From Acidimicrobiia bacterium (GTDB lineage Bacteria > Actinomycetota > Acidimicrobiia > Acidimicrobiales > AC-14), in contig JAHFUQ010000010.1 of assembly GCA_023265045.1 (NCBI GenBank), positions 1 to 42,767 on the forward strand: a DNA stretch of 42,767 bases, in the 5' to 3' direction. This document shows positions 8,098 to 16,236 of the stretch, piece after piece. A model generated the notes under the pieces. It ran no database searches. It was not told where the DNA came from and saw only the letters and a program-made list of their open reading frames with translations. Both the position numbers and the translations under genes were made by a program. Every line of letters begins with the position of its first letter. Position 1 is the stretch's first letter.

Positions 8098-10014
8098 TCA
8101 GAAGGGCGCGAACGACGTCATCACCCACGTCGAGCGGATGTCGGCGGCCAGCTCGATCCGGGCCGGCGGCGGGTCGCCTTTCCAGCGCCACTCCTTGGGG
8201 AGGTCGACCCGGAGGTTCACGACGTCGCCGGTGTGGTCGGGGAGCTTGAGCCACCGCAGCGAGTACTCGCGGGTCCCGTTCGGTCCCTTGCGGACGAGGT
8301 CCTTCACGTCCCACACCACCTTCACCGTCGCGCTGCCGTGGGGTGGGGCGTTGAGGAAGTAGCCCGCCGCAGGGTGCCCGGCGAGGGGGGGCTCGCCGGC
8401 CGTCGGGGGGTCGGAGGCCGCGTTCAACGCCGCGCCCTTGGGCCCGTAGAACGTGACGTAAGCCAGCGAGCCGGGGTTGAGGACCCCGAGATCGCGGGCG
8501 TTGGTGAGGGTCATCGTGGTCGTGATGCGGCCCGACCCGTCGGAGCGGAGCTCGACGTGGTGGTCGAAGGTTCGTTGCAGGCCGCGGTCGATCTTGGCCG
8601 CGTAGGCGAACTCGCTGTTGTAGAAGAAGTCGCCCGCCACGTCGGGCAGCACGCCGTCCCAACCGCGGCGGGCGAGGGTGCCGGCCACCTGCGGGTCGCT
8701 CGACCACGCCATCGCCTCCCGGGCCGCGAACCCCTGGCCCATGGCCTCGCCGATCGCCTGCCACTTCGACGAGGGCGCGGCCAGCAACTGCTGCATCACC
8801 ACCTCCGCCAGCGAGCTCAGGAACCCCTTGCGGGCCGCGTCGGCCTGGGGGTTCAGCTCGAGCTGGGCCGTGTAGAACGTGAAGCGGTCGATCACGTTGT
8901 TCTGGTCGACGGTCTCGCCGTAGTCCGCCACCTTGACGGGGCCCAGCACGCCGAGGATACGGGCCAGGAAGGCGGGCGTGAACGAGACGACCCCGTCGAC
9001 GTGCGGCTCGCCGGCGCTGTTCCACAGGTCGGCGGCGAGCTTCCCGGCTTGGGCGAAGTCGGCCACGCTGTTGGCGTTGGCCAGCGACTGGGGCGCGGGC
9101 GGGTTGGCGAAGCGGAAGGGCGAACGGGCCTCGCCGCCCGGCACGACGGCGGTGGGATGGCGCTCGCGGAACTTGCCGATGGGCTCGAACCGCTCGAGGG
9201 TGAGGTTTCCGGGCGTGGCCGTGAGCAAGCCGTAGGTGCCGATGAAGCCCCCCGTCGGGCGGACCTCGTCCGGGTTCTGGCTGAGGAACAGGTAGCGGCG
9301 GGCGCCGTCCCCGCCGACGAAACGGATGAGGGCGTCGACCCCGTCGGCGGTCGACGTGGCGTCGCGCTCGTAGCGCGGCAGCCGGCTCAACAGATCGTCG
9401 CGGGCGGCGCCGATCGGACCGATCAGCCACGTGCCCTTCAGCCGGTTCACCTCCTTGAGCGCGGCGCGGACGCTCTCCGCGCCGCTGGCCAAGGATTCGT
9501 TGATGCCCCGGAGGTTGTCGAGCACACCCGACAGGGGCGAGCCGCCCTTGGTCGTGTCGAGCACCTTCTGCACGGCGTCGGACAACCGCAGCCCGGCGTC
9601 GGACAGCTTCGTCCCCGCCGATTGGAAGGTCTCGACCGCCAGGACCTGGGACCGCACGAGCGGGATGAACCGGGCGATCGGGAGCAGGGGGCCGAGGGCG
9701 TCGAGCTCGTCTCTCATGCGGGCCAAGGACCGCTTGGCCACCACCAGGTCGGCCCGGGCAGGATCGAGCTCGCGGGCGCCGATATGCTCCTCGGCCCGGA
9801 GGAGGGCGGCCTTGGCCACCAACGCCTGGCGGCCGGCCTTGGCCGCGTGGAAGAGGCTGAAGGCGCCGAGGGCGGCGAGGACAGCGAGGACCGTGAGCAA
9901 CGGCCACGCCCGCCGCCGCAGCCGCCGCCGACCGCGCCGCCGGGCCCCGCGCCCGTACGAGTCGTCGAGTCGCGAGGGCGGCGCGGAACGGACCGTCCGT
10001 GAATCCCAAGCCAC
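8098..10014 (-). CDS. DUF4012 domain-containing membrane-anchored protein
   Basis: 638-residue protein with a strongly basic N-terminus (Arg-rich to about residue 36), one membrane helix (WPLLTVLAVLAALGAFSLF) and a large extracytoplasmic region. A helical segment (residues 60-200) is followed by the DUF4012 core, recognised by LFLSQNPDEVRPTGGFIGTYG, LWNSAGEPHVDGVVSF and the later beta-rich GSGRITTTMTLTNARD region. DUF4012 proteins recur beside glycan and wall-polymer loci in Gram-positive bacteria; their biochemical role is not established, and attachment or transfer of polymer is only a guess. The start is GTG 10012-10014. It is divergent from the small membrane-protein gene at 10083. Confidence 0.85.
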   Translation of the reverse strand: MAWDSRTVRSAPPSRLDDSYGRGARRRGRRRLRRRAWPLLTVLAVLAALGAFSLFHAAKAGRQALVAKAALLRAEEHIGARELDPARADLVVAKRSLARMRDELDALGPLLPIARFIPLVRSQVLAVETFQSAGTKLSDAGLRLSDAVQKVLDTTKGGSPLSGVLDNLRGINESLASGAESVRAALKEVNRLKGTWLIGPIGAARDDLLSRLPRYERDATSTADGVDALIRFVGGDGARRYLFLSQNPDEVRPTGGFIGTYGLLTATPGNLTLERFEPIGKFRERHPTAVVPGGEARSPFRFANPPAPQSLANANSVADFAQAGKLAADLWNSAGEPHVDGVVSFTPAFLARILGVLGPVKVADYGETVDQNNVIDRFTFYTAQLELNPQADAARKGFLSSLAEVVMQQLLAAPSSKWQAIGEAMGQGFAAREAMAWSSDPQVAGTLARRGWDGVLPDVAGDFFYNSEFAYAAKIDRGLQRTFDHHVELRSDGSGRITTTMTLTNARDLGVLNPGSLAYVTFYGPKGAALNAASDPPTAGEPPLAGHPAAGYFLNAPPHGSATVKVVWDVKDLVRKGPNGTREYSLRWLKLPDHTGDVVNLRVDLPKEWRWKGDPPPARIELAADIRSTWVMTSFAPF

Positions 10015-10044
10015 GCTAGGCGTGGAGCCGGCGGGCCAGTGGGG

Positions 10045-10050
10045 TATAGT
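10045..10050 (+). promoter_or_regulatory. Candidate -10 (TATAGT) for the 10083 gene
   Basis: TATAGT is a close match to the -10 consensus in otherwise GC-rich sequence, 32 nt before the ATG at 10083. Unlike most promoters in this window it leaves room for a leader, and that leader is a hairpin (10051-10077). No clear -35 is seen. Confidence 0.5.
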
Positions 10051-10077
10051 TCTCCGACGACGGTCGGCGATCGGAGA
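10051..10077 (+). promoter_or_regulatory. Leader hairpin that contains the ribosome-binding site
   Basis: TCTCCGA (10051-10057) pairs perfectly with TCGGAGA (10071-10077) across a 13-nt loop. The right arm holds GGAG (10073-10076), the only Shine-Dalgarno candidate, 6 nt before the ATG at 10083. Folding would hide the ribosome-binding site. Whether the fold is regulated (temperature, protein, translation) is not shown by sequence. Confidence 0.5.
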
Positions 10078-10082
10078 CCATC

Positions 10083-10436
10083 ATGGAAGACCTTATCGAG
10101 GTAGCGGGCCCGGTTGAGGTAGCCCGCCCACGCCGGACCAACCCCGCTCTTGCGCTCGTCGCCGTGCTCGCGCTCGTCGTCGGAGGCCTCGTGCTGGCCC
10201 GCCACGCGGCCGCGCCGGCGCCGTCCGACAAGGTCGTGAACGTCGACAACCGCAGCACGCCGGTCGACGGCGTCGGCGGCGTGCTCGGCCGCTCGCTCGG
10301 CTTCGGGGCGGCGCCCGCGCAGATCAACATCGGCGCCATCGTCTGCCCGATCCTGAACGCCCTGGTCGCCCAGATCCCGTTCCTGGCGCCGTTCATCCAA
10401 CCGCTACGCGTGTCGTTCGGCTGCATCTCGGCCTGA
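10083..10436 (+). CDS. Small single-pass membrane protein, unknown function
   Basis: 117 residues: acidic N-terminus, one membrane helix (ALALVAVLALVVGGLVLA, about 21-39), a short polar linker (DKVVNVDNRSTPVDGVGG), then a second hydrophobic stretch (INIGAIVCPILNALVAQIPFLAPFIQPL) with two cysteines (IVCP and FGCISA) near the C-terminus. I recognise no family. The high-GC third positions and well-placed signals (TATAGT, GGAG, a terminator right after the stop) support a real gene. It is divergent from the DUF4012 gene and separated by only 68 bp, suggesting a linked role at the membrane. Confidence 0.7.
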   Translation: MEDLIEVAGPVEVARPRRTNPALALVAVLALVVGGLVLARHAAAPAPSDKVVNVDNRSTPVDGVGGVLGRSLGFGAAPAQINIGAIVCPILNALVAQIPFLAPFIQPLRVSFGCISA

Positions 10437-10461
10437 CCCACGCTCCGCAAGGCTCCCGGCC

Positions 10462-10485
10462 CGGCCCCGCCCGATGGCGGGGCCG
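10462..10485 (+). terminator. Rho-independent terminator after the 10083 gene
   Basis: CGGCCCCGCC (10462-10471) pairs with GGCGGGGCCG (10476-10485) around the tetraloop CGAT, followed by TTT. It sits 25 nt after the stop codon at 10436. This is the clearest intrinsic terminator in the window. Confidence 0.75.
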
Positions 10486-10570
10486 TTTCGCGTGCGACCT
10501 GGGAGCCTGCTGATGTATGCGGTAGTGGGCGGCTGACGACCGCTCTCGGCGACGAAAGGCGCTGTTCAGC

Positions 10571-10596
10571 CGCTCGGCTGCGGAGCAGCCGGAGCG
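10571..10596 (-). terminator. Hairpin downstream of the Wzz/BY-kinase gene (REP-like)
   Basis: CGGCTGC-GGA-GCAGCCG (10575-10591), extended by CGCTC/GAGCG arms with one bulge. It lies 17-42 nt past the minus-strand stop at 10613 and has no T-tract. The GGA triloop on a GC stem resembles the hairpin inside the 77-bp repeat at 42531, so it may be a dispersed REP-like element rather than a simple terminator. Confidence 0.35.
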
Positions 10597-10612
10597 ATGC
10601 GTCAGCAGGCGC

Positions 10613-12241
10613 CTACCGCTTCGGCTTGCGCGCTCGCGCCCGCCGCCGGGCCTGGGCGGCGCCGTTGCCGGCGACCGACCCGTCGGCCGACCCGTTGCTG
10701 GCCACGGCGCCGTTGGGCGCCCGGCGCTCGGCCGTCCGGTAGCTCCGGTACTCGTACCCGTAGCCGTAGCCGCTCTCGGCCGTGATCCCGTTCAGCACGG
10801 CGCCGATCACGGGGGCGTCCACCTGCTGGAGCATCTCCACCGTCCGGGCGAACTCCTTGCGCCCGGTGCGGCCCGCGGCGCACACCATCACGGTGCCGTC
10901 GACCCGCTTGGCCAGCACGAGCCCGTCGGTGACGGGCAGGATCGGCGGTGAATCGACGAGGAGGAAGTTGCCCTCGGCCTTGAGGTGGTCGAACACCTCC
11001 GCCGCCCGCCGGGACTGGAGCAGCTCGGACGGGTTGGGCGGCAAGGGCCCGGACGCCAGGAGGTAGAGGCGCTCCACGCCGGGCACGCGCTGCAACGCCT
11101 GCGCCAGCGAAATCTCGCCCAGCAGCACCGACGTGAACCCGACATCGTTGCGCAGGCCGAAGAAGTCGTGGATGCGGGGCCGCCGCAGGTCGCTGCAGAC
11201 GATCACCACGCGGGTGCCGGCGCGGGCCAGCGCCACACCGAGGTTGGCGATCGTGGTGGTCTTGCCCTCCTGCGCGTTGGCGCTGGTGAAGTGCAGCGAC
11301 CGCAGCGGCCGGTCCACGCCCAGGAACTGGATCGACGTGCGCAGCGTGCGGTACGCCTCCGCCCCCGGCGAGCTGGGGTCCTTGATCGAGATCACGGTCG
11401 GGTCGTCCTTCCTCCAGCTCCCCGCGGCAGGGATCATGGCGAGGGTCGACAACGACGGGACGGCGCGATCGAGGTCGTCCTTGGTCTTGATGGAGTCGTC
11501 GAGGTACTCGAGGAAGAACACCACGCCGGTGCCGAAGAACAGCCCCACGACGATGGCGATCGCGGCGTTGCGGACCGGTCGCGGCCGCACCGGGGCGGCG
11601 TTGACCTCCGCCTCGTTGACGAGCTGGGCCCCGCCGGTCTGGAGGCTGGCGTCGACCTGGAGCTGGTCGAGCCGGTTCTGGAACAGGGCCTGCTGCTGCA
11701 CCAACGTGTCCCGCAACGGTCCGGTGGCTGTCTCGACCTGCTTCTTCAGGTCGGAGATCTTCTTGCCGACCTCCGTCGCCTGGGCGAGCACCGAGTCGAC
11801 CGCCTGGTTCCGGCGGTGCTCGATGTACGCCGCCGCGTAGGCGTTGGCGATGGTCGCGGCCCGCTTGGCGTCGCCGTCCTCGGCGCGCACGGCGATGACG
11901 TCGGTCTGCGCCACGGGCCGCGCCGACACCCGGGCGTCGAAGCCAAGCTTGGCCTTGACCGCGTCGCGCACCGGCTGGCTCTCGAGCACCCGGATCTCGG
12001 TCTGGAGGGCCCGCTGGGGGTCGACGTAGGGCCCGGAGTTGTTGTCGAAGATCGACTGGGTGCTGGTGGTCTGGCGCAGCACCTCGGCCGTGGCCGCGTA
12101 GACCGGTGTCTGCAGCAACGAGCTGACGACCGCGGCGGCGACGACCACCGCGACCGCCAGAAGCACGGCAAACTTGCGCCTTCGGACGATCCGTAGGTAG
12201 TCGCGCAATCCGACAACCCGCTCGGGCGCCTGCGGCAGCAC
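10613..12241 (-). CDS. Wzz-type chain-length regulator fused to a BY-kinase (CpsCD-like)
   Basis: 542-residue membrane protein joining a polysaccharide co-polymerase domain (membrane helices about 24-43 and 225-245, helical periplasm-facing loop between) to a cytoplasmic tyrosine-kinase domain. The kinase shows Walker A ANAQEGKTTT (321-330) and Walker B FLLVDSPP (426-433). Walker A' reads VVIVCSDLRRPR (345-356): the first Asp of the usual hhhDxDxR is Cys349, while Asp351 and Arg353 are kept. The C-terminus has a Tyr cluster (YGYGYEYRSY, 492-501), the likely autophosphorylation tail, then a basic end. It sets polymer length together with Wzy. The opposing phosphatase is probably the LMW-PTP at 3169-3747. 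The start is GTG 12241, 6 nt after TAGGAT. Confidence 0.92.
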   Translation of the reverse strand: MLPQAPERVVGLRDYLRIVRRRKFAVLLAVAVVVAAAVVSSLLQTPVYAATAEVLRQTTSTQSIFDNNSGPYVDPQRALQTEIRVLESQPVRDAVKAKLGFDARVSARPVAQTDVIAVRAEDGDAKRAATIANAYAAAYIEHRRNQAVDSVLAQATEVGKKISDLKKQVETATGPLRDTLVQQQALFQNRLDQLQVDASLQTGGAQLVNEAEVNAAPVRPRPVRNAAIAIVVGLFFGTGVVFFLEYLDDSIKTKDDLDRAVPSLSTLAMIPAAGSWRKDDPTVISIKDPSSPGAEAYRTLRTSIQFLGVDRPLRSLHFTSANAQEGKTTTIANLGVALARAGTRVVIVCSDLRRPRIHDFFGLRNDVGFTSVLLGEISLAQALQRVPGVERLYLLASGPLPPNPSELLQSRRAAEVFDHLKAEGNFLLVDSPPILPVTDGLVLAKRVDGTVMVCAAGRTGRKEFARTVEMLQQVDAPVIGAVLNGITAESGYGYGYEYRSYRTAERRAPNGAVASNGSADGSVAGNGAAQARRRARARKPKR

Positions 12242-12247
12242 CGACCG

Positions 12248-12253
12248 ATCCTA
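12248..12253 (-). promoter_or_regulatory. Candidate -10 (TAGGAT), leaderless
   Basis: TAGGAT on the minus strand ends 6 nt before GTG 12241 of the Wzz/BY-kinase gene. The only purine-rich SD-like tract is more than 15 nt upstream of the start, too far to serve. Confidence 0.45.
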
Positions 12254-12303
12254 CCGCCCCCCTCCTCAGGTTCCGGGCCACCACCCGGCGTGTTGGGCCG
12301 CCC

Positions 12304-12309
12304 TACTAT
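12304..12309 (+). promoter_or_regulatory. Candidate -10 (TACTAT) for the 12322 methyltransferase
   Basis: TACTAT ends 12 nt before the ATG at 12322, so any leader would be only about 5 nt. GGAG (12315-12318) is too close to the start to be a good Shine-Dalgarno. Confidence 0.45.
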
Positions 12310-12321
12310 CCGCCGGAGCGT

Positions 12322-13077
12322 ATGGACGATGGCCAGCGCCGGTGGCGGCGCCCGCGACTCGGCACCCTCGACTCGGTTCGCGAGTTCTGGGAAGCCGAGG
12401 CGTGCGGCGAGCGGTACACCGATGCGCAGGCCGTCGACTACGCCGCCGTCGACGCCACGCGCTACCGCCTGGAGCCCCAGATCGAGGCCTTCGCCCGCTT
12501 CGACCAACCCTTCGCGGGGTTGGGGCTCGAGATCGGCACGGGCATGGGATCGGACTTCGCCCGCAACGTCGCCCGTGGCGGGCGGTGGGTCGGCCTCGAC
12601 CTCACCGCCCGATCCCTCGAGCACGTGCGGGCCCGGATAGGACCAGGCGCCCCGCTGCTCAGGTCCGACGCCCAATCCCTGCCCATCGGCGCCGACACCT
12701 TTGACCTCGTCTACTCCTGGGGGGTGATGCTCCACTGCCCCGATCCCGGCCGGGCCATCAACGAGGCCCACCGGGTCCTCAAGCAGGGGGGCGAGGCGCT
12801 CGTCATGCTGTACCACTCGCCGTCGTGGGTCGCGCTGTCGGCGTGGCTGCGGTGGGGCTGGCACCGGGGCCTGACCCCGAGCCAAGCCGTCACCTACATG
12901 GAGTCTCCGGGTACCCACGCTTTCAGCGCCCGCGCCGCCACCCGCCTGTTCAGCCGGTTCCGTCAGGTGTCGGTGGCGCCCGTGCGGACCTCGTGGGACA
13001 CCCGCTGGTGGGGTCCCATCGGTCGCATCGGCGGCGACGCCATGGGCTGGTTCCTGCTCTGCCGCGCCACCAAGTAG
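12322..13077 (+). CDS. Class I SAM-dependent methyltransferase
   Basis: 251-residue Methyltransf_11-type enzyme. Motif I LGLEIGTGMGSDFA (about residue 67), the acidic residue ending strand 2 in WVGLDLT, motif for strand 4 FDLVYSWGVMLHCPDP, and the post-strand helix HRVLKQGG are visible. It probably acts on a sugar or lipid-linked glycan, judging only from its place between the Wzz and GT4 genes; the acceptor cannot be read. The C-terminal ~80 residues (Trp-rich) are likely the substrate cap. Its stop codon abuts the stop of the convergent GT4 gene with no spacer. Confidence 0.85.
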   Translation: MDDGQRRWRRPRLGTLDSVREFWEAEACGERYTDAQAVDYAAVDATRYRLEPQIEAFARFDQPFAGLGLEIGTGMGSDFARNVARGGRWVGLDLTARSLEHVRARIGPGAPLLRSDAQSLPIGADTFDLVYSWGVMLHCPDPGRAINEAHRVLKQGGEALVMLYHSPSWVALSAWLRWGWHRGLTPSQAVTYMESPGTHAFSARAATRLFSRFRQVSVAPVRTSWDTRWWGPIGRIGGDAMGWFLLCRATK

Positions 13078-14283
13078 TCAGACGACCCGTGTCGCCGCAT
13101 CGCCGGCGATGGTGCGCACCAACGCCGTGAGCTCGGTCGGCTGCACGCGCGCCAGGCGTTCCCGAAACGTCGGGACACCCGCCGCGGCCGCCCGCCGCAA
13201 CTCGGAGACCACCAGCTCCGCGTTGCGGTCCCACGAGAACCGGGCGCGGACGTCCTCGATCGACGCTGCCTCCGCGCCGCTCTCGGCCCCGCTGGCGATG
13301 GCCTGGGCGATGGCCTGGGCGATCGCCGCGGGTTCCCGGCCGGCGACGAACGTCGCCCACGGCCCGTAGAGCTCGCGGAAGAAGGGCGTATCGGACAGCA
13401 CCACCGGCGCGCCAAGGCTGAGCGCCTCTGCGGGGGTCAGGGGAAACGCCTCCCGCTCGCTGAGGCTGACGTAGGCGGCCGCGCCGGCGTAGAGCGTCGA
13501 CAGGTCGGGCCCGGCCACGAACCCCAGGAAGTGGACCCGGGCGGACAGGCCCTCGGCCGCGACCAAGGCGCGCAAGCGCCCACCTTCGGCCAGGTAGTCG
13601 GCGCCGGCGATGACGACCTCGTAGCGGTCCCGGAGCTCAGGGTCGCAGGCGTACGCCGCGATCAGCAGGTCGGTGCGCTTGTACCAGTAGAGGTCGCCGA
13701 CGGTGAGCAGGTAGGGCGGCCGCGGCTGAGCGGCCGTCGCCACGGACCCGGTCGCAGCCAGCGCGCCGGGGCCCGACCAGGCCACGCTGGTGGGGCAGCG
13801 CAGCGCGGTGGTCAGTTCGAACTGGGCGGCCATGGCGTGCGAGATGTGCACGACCCGGGTCGCGCTCCACGCCGACAGCCAGCACAGGATGCGCAAGATG
13901 CTCAGCCTGGTGTTGCGCGGCGCGGGATCGGTGAACAGGTGCGGGTTCTGAATCAACAGCACCCGGGGCGCCCCCGTCAGCGCCGGGCTCGTCGACCCCG
14001 GGCAGTAGACGACGTCGGCGCGCCAGCGCCGGGCGAGCAGGGGCAGGCGCACCCGCGCCTCGACGGCGCGGCACACACTCCGGCCTCTCAACCGCCGGAA
14101 CTCGGCGGCGGGAACGACCGCCTCGAGGGCGTCCACGACCTTTTCGGGCGCCACGACCAGCAGCTGGACGCCGTGGCGCTCCAACCGCGGCAGCTGGGCC
14201 GCCAGGTATGACAGCCCGCCCCCGGGATGAGCCGTGCTGGCGTCAACCAACACACGCAGGGGTCGATGCTCGGGCTGGTCCAT
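13078..14283 (-). CDS. GT4-family glycosyltransferase
   Basis: 401-residue GT-B retaining glycosyltransferase. The N-terminal acceptor domain begins RVLVDASTAHPGGGLSYL (Gly-rich loop). The C-terminal donor domain has LLTVGDLYWYKRTDLLI and the E-x7-E motif EAFPLTPAEALSLGAPVV. It adds one residue to the lipid-linked repeat unit at the cytoplasmic face; donor unknown. Within it, a 12-bp tandem repeat (13295-13324) encodes AIAQAIAQAIA. Divergent from the next GT4 gene by 34 bp (start 14283 against GTG 14318). Confidence 0.88.
   Translation of the reverse strand: MDQPEHRPLRVLVDASTAHPGGGLSYLAAQLPRLERHGVQLLVVAPEKVVDALEAVVPAAEFRRLRGRSVCRAVEARVRLPLLARRWRADVVYCPGSTSPALTGAPRVLLIQNPHLFTDPAPRNTRLSILRILCWLSAWSATRVVHISHAMAAQFELTTALRCPTSVAWSGPGALAATGSVATAAQPRPPYLLTVGDLYWYKRTDLLIAAYACDPELRDRYEVVIAGADYLAEGGRLRALVAAEGLSARVHFLGFVAGPDLSTLYAGAAAYVSLSEREAFPLTPAEALSLGAPVVLSDTPFFRELYGPWATFVAGREPAAIAQAIAQAIASGAESGAEAASIEDVRARFSWDRNAELVVSELRRAAAAGVPTFRERLARVQPTELTALVRTIAGDAATRVV
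13295..13324. repeat. 12-bp tandem repeat inside the GT4 gene
   Basis: Two exact copies of gcgatggcctgg plus half a third. In frame on the minus strand it encodes repeats of A-I-A-Q, a helical Ala-rich stretch, so copy changes would not shift the frame. Confidence 0.8.
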
Positions 14284-14317
14284 GGGCGTCGCGGACTGTG
14301 CGACAGTAACGGCCCGA

Positions 14318-15538
14318 GTGGACCAAGCCCGCTACGTCGCCGCGTTCCTGGGCGCTCGCGACCACTACCAGAGCGCCGTGGCGCTGGCCGAGGCGGGCAA
14401 GCTGCAGGCGCTGGTCACCGACTTCTACACGCCCGATCCGTTGGCGCGCCTCGCCGGCCGCATGCCCGACCGGTTCCGACGGAAGCTCAGGGCCCGGTCT
14501 CATCCGGAGTTGCCGTCGGCGCGGGTGAAGATGGCCCGGCTCGGCTTGTCGCTCAGCGACCCGGCCCTCGGCCGCGCCGCGGCCGAGGTGGCCGGGCGCA
14601 CCGGCAGCGGCGCGCTGGTCTACAGCTACTACTGGCCCGGCTTCGCGGAGGCGCTCGCGATCGAGAACCCGGGTCGGCGCGCCGCTCCGTACCTGGTGTT
14701 CCAAGTGCACCCCGTTCCCACCCAGGCGCGCGCCATCCTGGCCGAGGACCGCGAACGCAGCGGCGTCGCGGCCGAGCTCGACCAGGAGGAGCTCCTCACC
14801 GCCTCCGACGTCGAGCGGTTCCAGGAGGCGTTGGCCCGCGCCGACGGCGTCATCGCCCCGTCCGGATTCGTCGCTCGGGGGCTGACCGACCTCGGCGCCT
14901 CACCCTCGAGCGTCGAGGTCGTGCCGTACGGCGTGGCGACGCCGGCCGGCGGGTCGCCCATCGGGTCGCCCCGTCGCGCCGTCGCCAATGCCGGCGCCGG
15001 TCCGCTCAGGCTCCTGTGGGTGGGCCAGCTCGCCTACCGCAAGGCGCCGCACGTCTTGTTCGCCGCCCTGCGCCTCCTCCCGAGCCACGCCGTCACGCTG
15101 ACGATGGTGTGCCGCGGCCGCGCCGACCCCGTGCTGCGGGCGCTCGCCCCCGACAACGTGAGCTTCCTCGACCCCGTCGAACCCGATCGGCTCGCCCACC
15201 TCTACCGGTCGCACGACGCCTTCGTCATGCCCTCGCTGGTCGAAGGCTTCGGCCTCGTCTACCTCGAGGCGATGGGTCACGGCCTGCCCGTGATCGCCAC
15301 GCCCAACACCGGCATCGCCGATCTCATCGACGACGGCGTACAGGGCCGGCTCGTGGCGCCCGGCGACGTCGCGTCATGCGCTTCGGCGATCGAGGCACTG
15401 CTCTCCGAGCCGGCCCGGCTGCCAGAGATGTCGGCGGCGGCCGCCCGCACTGCGTCCGAATACACGTGGGAGCGGTTCCGGCGTCGCCTCCTCGGCGCGG
15501 TCCTGCGCTTCGAGGCGGAGCGCCCCGGCGTCAGGTGA
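14318..15538 (+). CDS. GT4-family glycosyltransferase
   Basis: 406-residue GT-B enzyme. The donor domain carries LRLLWVGQLAYRKAPHVLF and the E-x7-E motif EGFGLVYLEAMGHGLPVIAT, then the usual GRLVAPGD segment. The N-terminus (ARYVAAFLGARDHYQSAVALAE) is the normal first strand and helix. Start choice: GTG 14318 puts the first strand directly after the start; ATG 14282 in frame would add 12 residues but overlaps the divergent gene start. No Shine-Dalgarno is visible. Its 3' end overlaps the FkbM gene by 8 bp, tail to tail. Confidence 0.85.
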   Translation: MDQARYVAAFLGARDHYQSAVALAEAGKLQALVTDFYTPDPLARLAGRMPDRFRRKLRARSHPELPSARVKMARLGLSLSDPALGRAAAEVAGRTGSGALVYSYYWPGFAEALAIENPGRRAAPYLVFQVHPVPTQARAILAEDRERSGVAAELDQEELLTASDVERFQEALARADGVIAPSGFVARGLTDLGASPSSVEVVPYGVATPAGGSPIGSPRRAVANAGAGPLRLLWVGQLAYRKAPHVLFAALRLLPSHAVTLTMVCRGRADPVLRALAPDNVSFLDPVEPDRLAHLYRSHDAFVMPSLVEGFGLVYLEAMGHGLPVIATPNTGIADLIDDGVQGRLVAPGDVASCASAIEALLSEPARLPEMSAAAARTASEYTWERFRRRLLGAVLRFEAERPGVR

Positions 15539-16232
15539 CGACGGTCGCTTTGGGATCGGACCGGTGCACAGCGACGATCCATCGATTGAGCTCGAGGGGG
15601 CGGTGCTCGGGCCAGACCCGCTGCGCGTTGACGATGACGTACCCATAGCCCTCGGCCGCCAGGAGGTGGAGGCACGCCGCCTCGACCTCGAAGCCGTGGC
15701 TCTCGATGATGAACCGGGGCCGGCCCGACCGGATGGCGCACATGCCGCCCCGCAGCACGTCGTGCTCGGCGCCCTCGACGTCGATCTTGAGGAAGTCGGG
15801 GCGGAACCGTGGGCCGCGCTCGGCGACGAGCGCGTCGATGGTCGTCGCGGCCGGGCCGCCCTCGGCGCCGAGGGCCACCGGCACGATGGTCACTCGCGCC
15901 GCCAGCGCCTGGTTGCGAGCCAAGGTGGCCGGGAGCCGGGCGTGCAACGCCTCGTCCGGCTCGAACGCGACGACGTGGCCGCAGGTGGCCCGCCGGGCGA
16001 GCGCCAGCGTGTACAGCCCGCGCGCCGCGCCCACGTCGTAACACGTGGAGCGCTCGCCGACGAGGCGCGTGACGAACCGGGCGATCTCCACCTCATAAAG
16101 GCCGATCGCAGCCCGGAAACCCCCGTCGGCCGGCAAGACGAGCCCGCGCCCCACGCCGAACGGCTGTCGCACGTACCGCCCGTCGAGCAGCCGGTGGACG
16201 GCGCCCGCCGTCCGCTCCCGCGCCCCGCCCAC
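15531..16232 (-). CDS. FkbM-family methyltransferase
   Basis: 233-residue SAM-dependent O-methyltransferase of the FkbM type. Motif I TCYDVGAARGLYTLALA (about residue 63), HVVAFEPDE, and the family hallmark DFLKIDVEGAEHDVL (about 143), with IIESHGFE after it. FkbM enzymes in glycan loci usually methylate sugar hydroxyls, which fits this place directly after the polymerase gene (4 bp gap) in a minus-strand pair. The acceptor is unknown. Confidence 0.88.
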   Translation of the reverse strand: MGGARERTAGAVHRLLDGRYVRQPFGVGRGLVLPADGGFRAAIGLYEVEIARFVTRLVGERSTCYDVGAARGLYTLALARRATCGHVVAFEPDEALHARLPATLARNQALAARVTIVPVALGAEGGPAATTIDALVAERGPRFRPDFLKIDVEGAEHDVLRGGMCAIRSGRPRFIIESHGFEVEAACLHLLAAEGYGYVIVNAQRVWPEHRPLELNRWIVAVHRSDPKATVVT

Positions 16233-16236
16233 TGCC

